Assembly: GCF_040115645.1 (NCBI RefSeq)
Contig: NC_089569.1
Coordinates: 2,604,001 to 2,668,000, forward strand
Length of the DNA stretch: 64,000 bases
Reading direction: 5' to 3'
Origin: Euwallacea fornicatus
Lineage: Eukaryota; Arthropoda; Insecta; Coleoptera; Curculionidae
Shown here: positions 58,777-64,000 of the stretch, in pieces
Layout of the letters: every line of letters begins with the position of its first letter
How positions within the stretch are numbered: the first letter of the stretch is position 1
Position numbers and translations under genes: made by a program
The notes under the pieces: generated by a model
Database searches by the model: none
Seen by the model: the letters and a program-made list of their open reading frames with translations, nothing else
What the model was told of the DNA's origin: nothing

Positions 58777-60192
58777 CACTGACTTTCAAAAAAACCGCAA
58801 CACCAAGAAAAACACATCGTACACGTTTGAAATTATGGCATTACGTTGGGTAATAGATAAAAACGATCAAAATATCAGAAGAAAATTATTGTGAATAAGT
58901 GAAAAAATTTAATAATAATTTAATAATGGGTGGTATCTCCTCTTAAATTAATACATTCCTGTAAGCGACGTGGCATGCTTAAAATTAAATTGTCAATATC
59001 TTCCTGTGGTATTGTATCCCAGGCAATTTGCACCTGCTCACGGAGTTCATCTATGGTCTCTGAAGGGCGAGCTAAACGTTGAAGTCTCCGACCCATTATA
59101 TCCCATACATGCTCTATTGGGGACAAATCCGGAGACCGAGCTGGCAAGGCAAAGTATCCAAATTTTCATCTTCCAAACACCTCAAAGTATCGTTGGCTAC
59201 ATGTGGTCGCGCATTATCCTGCTGAAATGTGCTTCCAGGATGGTCGTGCATGTATGGTACAAGAACCGGCTCTAAGACACTATTAATGTATCTCTGAGTA
59301 TTTAATCTATCATAAATGAAAACAAGAGAAGACCGACTACCATACTGGATGGCACCTCAAACCATGACACCTGGTGTTAAACCAGAATGACGCCTTTCCA
59401 AAAAGTCCAAATTTAATCGCTCTCCTCTGCGCATTCTAACACGTAACCGTCCATCAGATCGCCATAAACAAAATCGGCTTTCATCACTGAACACGATTCT
59501 TCTCTACTCATCCACCCATTGCACTCTCAGACACCACTCCAGTCGGGCCACCCTGTGGTTTCGTGATAATGGAAGCCGACGCATAGGACGATATGAATTT
59601 AGTCCAAAACTTCGAATTCTGTGATACATCGTACTAAGGGAGACCCTTCGATTTAGGGTGGCTACCCAGTTAGCACCAAGAGACGGAATTGTTTCAAACG
59701 GGGCGCCGGTCGCTGAACGACGAAGTCGCCGGTCTTCGCGTCATTCTTGGACGGCCCCTACCACGATGACGATTTACTGAACCTTCGTTAGACCAATCTC
59801 TCCCAGCTTTTAGCATTTTTGATGCGTTTCGATCCAATCTACGTGCAATTTCGCGGAAAGGTAAACCTGCCTCATGCATACCAACAATTCTTCCCCTTTC
59901 AAAGGGAGTTAACTACCGATAAACTGCATTTTGGCGTACACGAGGTATTTTGCACTACCACACGTTCAATATGGTACTGACAATAATACCTTTATCACTA
60001 TCCGCCTGTAAAAAAATTTGCAAAAAGAACGATCGTCACAGATAAAAAAGTAAAGAAAAACTTCATATCGCATTAAAATACGAACTTGAAATTTTTATCA
60101 TTTTTTTCTCTTTACAAGTCTAAAATCATACCAAAATTTCAAATACATGCAATGCGTTCTTCTTGGTGTTGCGGTTTTTTTGAAAGTCAGTG
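58777..60192 (-). mobile_element. Tc1-like transposon with 33-bp perfect inverted ends
   Basis: Both ends read CACTGACTTTCAAAAAAACC followed by GCAACACCAAGAA, perfect for 33 bases, with TA on each side (58775-58776 and 60193-60194). Length 1416 bp. It contains a single transposase reading frame on the minus strand with several lesions. Perfect ends beside a damaged gene suggest recent insertion or mobilisation in trans. Its end sequence is unrelated to that of the Tc1-like element at 29111. Confidence 0.95.
58920..59935 (-). pseudogene. Tc1-like DD34E transposase pseudogene
   Basis: The minus strand reads TPFERGRIVGMHEAGLPFRE and IARRLDRNASKMLKAGRDW (first HTH), then GRGRPR, the AT-hook-like linker common in Tc1 transposases. 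A 1-base loss near 59738 shifts the frame to EDRRLRRSATGAPF and IPSLGANWVATLNRRVS (second HTH). VARLEWCLRVQWVDE, a stop, then IVFSDESRFCLW (first Asp) follow. After GLTPGVMV a TGA replaces Trp. QQDNARPHVANDTL carries the second Asp. A 1-base loss at about 59148 precedes PARSPDLSPIEHVWD with the Glu, 34 residues on (DD34E). It ends LRGDTTHY, TAA. Two frameshifts and at least two stops: inactive. Confidence 0.93.
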
Positions 60193-60194
60193 TA

Positions 60195-60279
60195 GAATGT
60201 GATGGACTTTACGGTTTTTTTGACTTACAGTTACATATCTCTACCTCCTTAAAAGGTCTTTGAGCGTTTCCGATGTTTT
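60195..60279. other. Short spacer between Tc1-like element and solo LTR
   Basis: It is the 85-base remainder of the sequence into which both neighbours inserted. Confidence 0.5.
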
Positions 60280-60284
60280 GTGGA

Positions 60285-60919
60285 GGTTAAGGTGTTCTTT
60301 CGATAAATGAAACACGACAAAGACACTTTGTTTTATGTAAAATGGACTGTATTAACTTTGCACTTATATCACAAAAATGAAAGAATCTTGGTCTAAGTAA
60401 AGAACAGGGAGAATGCTTATTGGGCGGGTTACACAATATGATTCGGATCACATCCCGACACCGACACAGCTTTCACTCGACAGAACAAAAGGAAGAGTAG
60501 AGAAGAGAGCGAAAATTGCTCCGATTATCCCTTAAGCACTAACCCCGAAGAATGCCAACCAGGGGCGCACCACCACCAAGAACCATTATAAGCTATGGCT
60601 ACACCGAATCCCATAACTCGTGGCCATCTGGGGAATATCTATACTAATCGCTTTTCTGGGAATATCGCGGGTCCAACAAATTGACCATCAAAGCAATAGT
60701 CCCTATAGAGAAAGCTTCTTTTGACTAGTAGCACATTCCCCAACCAAAGCGTACCCTTAGCTTTGGCCTGATGGGCCATGTGGCCTGGCACCCAGATGGT
60801 ATTCTCCGAAGGAGTATCGCGTAACTTAAGGGAATAAATGTCAATACACAATAAACCTAAAATTAACAACAATAAAAAAATAAATAGAAAAAAAAGCCAA
60901 TAACTTAGAGTCCCTAACA
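60285..60919 (+). mobile_element. Solo LTR, copy 2
   Basis: A 635-bp copy of the LTR at 21979-22630 in the same orientation. It begins GGTTAAGGTGTTC (first base changed from T) and ends CCCTAACA. Perfect 5-bp target duplications GTGGA flank it (60280-60284 and 60920-60924). Relative to copy 1 it lacks a short stretch near 60820 (the CAGTACGTAGG of copy 1). No internal region or second LTR is adjacent. The distinct target duplication proves independent insertion. Confidence 0.93.
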
Positions 60920-60924
60920 GTGGA

Positions 60925-63900
60925 TCTAACACCTGTTTGTGGATGTTTAAATTCTGCGTGAAAAGCAATGACAATAAAATATTTTTTCGCCAGCAACATT
61001 TCTAATGTGATGAAAAACACATCCATTTTCCTTAAGAACTCCGACCATACCTTATTCAGTTTTCTAAAGAAATATTTAATAATATTATTTCAAAAGTTTC
61101 AAGACTTGAATTTTCTCTGATAACTTTGTTTTGTTTATTTCTCTCTGGCTGCTTCTGCATTTGCTTTTTTGAAAAAATGTCTCCATCCATATAATCTGTA
61201 AAAAAAAAATTACTTGTTTTTTTCAGCAGAATTTAGCAAGACAATTTGCATATTTTATTTTCACACCAGTTATACGCAACATTATCTAACGAACGGGTAC
61301 CTTGTCGTTACTAATTAAGGTGGTTTAGCAAGTATTCTTTAGCAGCCATTATCTGTAGTGTTGTTACGAGAACGTTTATTAAAATATTTATTGAAACGTG
61401 CTGCGCAAAGCTGCAAATGAAAATTCCTTATGGACCTCCCCAATATATTTGCCCTAAATACTAACTTATTTAATGTCCAATTTGCCTATAACAAGATCTA
61501 TCATAAGTCTATTTAAACTTGGAAGGTTTCCGAAATTATTAGGAGCATTGATTGATGACGCTGGCCTATATAATTTATCATGCTTATAAATCTTTCGATA
61601 GGTTTTCATGGAAAGTTTAATTTTATACGTAGGTGAGTTGACTGACTTGCTAAAATCTTTTCCGTAAAGGGGGAGACGTTTCATCACGATAAATTGATGT
61701 ATAAATTATTATCGCATTCCGATGGTTTGATATAAATGAAATTAAGGGATTAAAAACGCCCCTTTTGCGAGACAGGACATCAAAGAAAATGTATGGACCG
61801 TGTCGCGTTACGCTTCCTGCATACGCTTCTTGAATAAAACATAGACAATTTCGTAGGCACCCCAGTTCTATTAATCTGCCGTAAACTTCACCCCTGTTAA
61901 TAAGACAAATCTATTATTCATAAAGTTTTCTAATTTGTCTTCAACTGTGGGGCCCTTTCGCTGAGTGGTGACTGAGCCCTTGTGGTAGGTTCATAATCGC
62001 ACCCAAAGGCCTCACAAACTCCCACCGAATTTATCCTGTGTCTTACATTCGTGTTTATTGGCAAACATAGAAACCCCCTTCCTAATGTAATATAACCTTA
62101 TTGGAAAAATCGTGCTTTTATGTCCAGTATAAAGCGGGAAATATTTGAGCTTCCGAAACTTTTCTTCTTGGGGACATAAAAAACCTCGAATCCGATTTCA
62201 AATAAAGTGACGATTGATTTAAGTGTAAACAAAGCCTAAAGTTCGGCAACAAAATGTCTTATATGGATTTTAAATGGGATTGATCCTATAAATAGTTTTT
62301 CAACATTTTCACACCGCATTTTGAAAAATAGGTCACTTTTGCTTCAATAAAAATATAGTATTCAGGAAAAAACTATTTCACTCAAAATAGTGTAAAATCG
62401 ATAAGAAATAGGATCTCCAACCCACCAGAAGAAACTGCGCTCTACTCACATCAAAATCCCAAACAATTATAAGAAACCATTCTATTTTGATCACGAAGGA
62501 AGAGCATATGAGGTACTGCCTCTCGACTCTTTTTCTATGTAAAATAATGGTATGAAAATAGTGGTATGTTCTTAATGAATCAAGGTGCGAGCAATAAGAC
62601 TTCATGCGCTGACGAGGCCACACTAAAAAAACCTGATATTACCATAATTTCAGGTAACGAAAATCTTAAGGTTTCGCCCTTTCAACATCAGCTGCACCTA
62701 ATAGCCAGCAAATGATATGCGAGGAGGATTAAGTAACCAACGTAAAGGTCTTGCTCGAGCGGGTCCTTTTAGCTGGTGGTTAACGAAAGGGCAAAAACTG
62801 ACAGGCAAACACGAAATGGGCGTGGTAATTATTTAATTATTACATTTTGGAGAGGATCCATGCCTATTCATGGTAATTGTCTGGACTTGAATAGTCCATT
62901 GTTATGTTTACCCTCAAGTTTAAGTTAATTACGGCATCTTAAGCTCGGCGTTAACTGCGGCGTTTAATCGTCCGAAAGAGGGGTAAGACTTTTTGCAAAT
63001 TGCCCTCAAGCGACAGCAATATGGATTGCGACGTTTGGGAATTTACCATGAGTATTAATTAAGGGACTAGGTCTGCCAGGGAACAAACTAATAATCAATG
63101 TTTATGAATGAAAATGAAGAAAACTTAGAAGGGATTTAGTTGACTCACTAAGTGTAGCAATGATGAGCAACGTACTCCTACTCTCAGATAATTAGATATC
63201 GAATTGGGAGTGTAAGTTTCGAGAAATAGACGTAATTACTTGAATTTTGGCATACTAAAAATTTATGGTCTTTTGAAAAATGATAAGTTTCGTGTAATCT
63301 TAATGTCCAAAAAAAAGAGCTCTACGCTCTCCCCCACAGCCAATCGTCTACGGAGTTTGACATCTTAGCCTGGCGAAATGGGCGTGGTCAGTTAATATTT
63401 CACAGTGTAGAATTTCGTGTTCCCTTCAATAACGGGCGGGCTTTTTTGAAATTTTTTCTCATTGAATCACAGGATTGGGAGATTGCAATCAGAAATATGA
63501 CGGAATTGGGAAAGGTTCCTTCCGATTGGTTTTATCTTTGATTTATTTGTCCTAGAGGGTCAGGTGTCTAATAACTCTTAGCATTGTCTCTATATAATCC
63601 ATCACTCCGAATTTTACGTTCCATATCAAACAATGTGTTAATAAAAGCTTCTGGATAATAGTTATACAGGATATTGCGTTATTTCCCCTATAATAATATC
63701 AGTTATGAAACTTTAATAAACGTCATTATATCAACTAATAGGATATCGTTGTTAAACTCTATTAAAAATGCCCCGTATGTTTAGGTTGGTAATTGGTAAA
63801 AGCTGATAGATTTATTAATTGAGTTATGATCGTGGATTATGCACTGATATTGTACACCACTATAGAATAATTTATTCTATACTGAAACTTGCTCTGAAAG

Positions 63901-64000
63901 TTGTAAAATATCGATCTAAAAGGCCGCCTAGTTTTAATTTTCGACTGCGATTTTTTACCTTTTACGGACTATTTTGCTGGTAATTGAATTTTATCTAAAA
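60925..64000. other. Unassigned DNA to window end
   Basis: No gene, RNA, repeat pair or element end recognised. Minus-strand frames at 61466-61687 and 62378-62623 are featureless. Confidence 0.4.

Noticed and set aside
21979..60919. The two similar LTRs as the ends of one giant retroelement
   Set aside because: They are 38 kb apart and each has its own different 5-bp target duplication, so they are independent solo LTRs.
1..64000. CRISPR arrays, tRNA or rRNA genes, bacterial operons
   Set aside because: No regularly spaced direct repeats, no tRNA cloverleaf with a GGTTCGAATCC-type arm, no rRNA-like sequence and no tightly packed ORFs. The DNA is plainly eukaryotic.

Overview
The window is eukaryotic nuclear DNA from an arthropod, very probably an insect. 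It is AT-rich, almost free of long open reading frames, and full of decayed DNA transposons of types common in insects: mariner, Tc1-like and DUF4817-type mariner relatives. An I-like LINE ending in TAA repeats and a Penelope-like fragment are also present. A beetle is plausible, but nothing here proves the order. There are no bacterial-style operons, tRNAs, rRNAs or CRISPR arrays.

Only one convincing host gene is visible: an intronless minus-strand gene (about 43300-44106) with a TATA box, a 233-codon ORF and an AATAAA signal just after the stop. It encodes a secreted protein with a signal peptide and two basic cleavage sites, so it may be a prohormone-like precursor. I do not recognise its family.

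Layout. 0.7-3.4 kb: two DUF4817-type elements with long inverted arms, one with arms of about 600 bp. 5.0-6.2 kb: a dead mariner. 9.1-10.7 kb: a full-length but ruined DUF4817-type element. 12.0-12.5 kb: a Penelope-like reverse transcriptase fragment. 13.2-14.6 kb: a 1.3-kb fold-back element. 15.6-19.8 kb: two direct copies of a roughly 380-bp sequence enclosing an inverted-repeat element that contains a 5'-truncated I-like LINE. 22.0-22.6 kb: a solo LTR with a perfect 5-bp target duplication. 25.6-27.8 kb: a DUF4817-type element with duplicated arms, directly abutted by a 0.5-kb MITE. 29.1-30.7 kb: a nearly intact Tc1-like element with IR/DR ends. 33.8-35.0 kb: a nearly intact mariner. 36.1-37.0 kb: a MITE. 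40.6-41.2 kb: copy A of an unclassified dispersed repeat. 42.4-42.7 kb: a DUF4817 transposase remnant. 43.3-44.1 kb: the host gene. 44.8-45.5 kb: a short direct duplication. 46.0-47.2 kb: a second copy of the 5-kb mariner family, inverted. 58.1-60.9 kb: copy B of the dispersed repeat, a Tc1-like element with 33-bp perfect inverted ends, and a second solo LTR of the 22-kb family.

The recurring theme is a group of TA-flanked elements with CAGGGTG-like ends, several of which carry DUF4817-type transposase pieces. Their inverted ends have often grown to 120-600 bp by copying internal sequence, giving fold-back structures. No transposase in the window is fully intact. Most long stretches between elements show nothing I can identify; they may be intronic or intergenic DNA.
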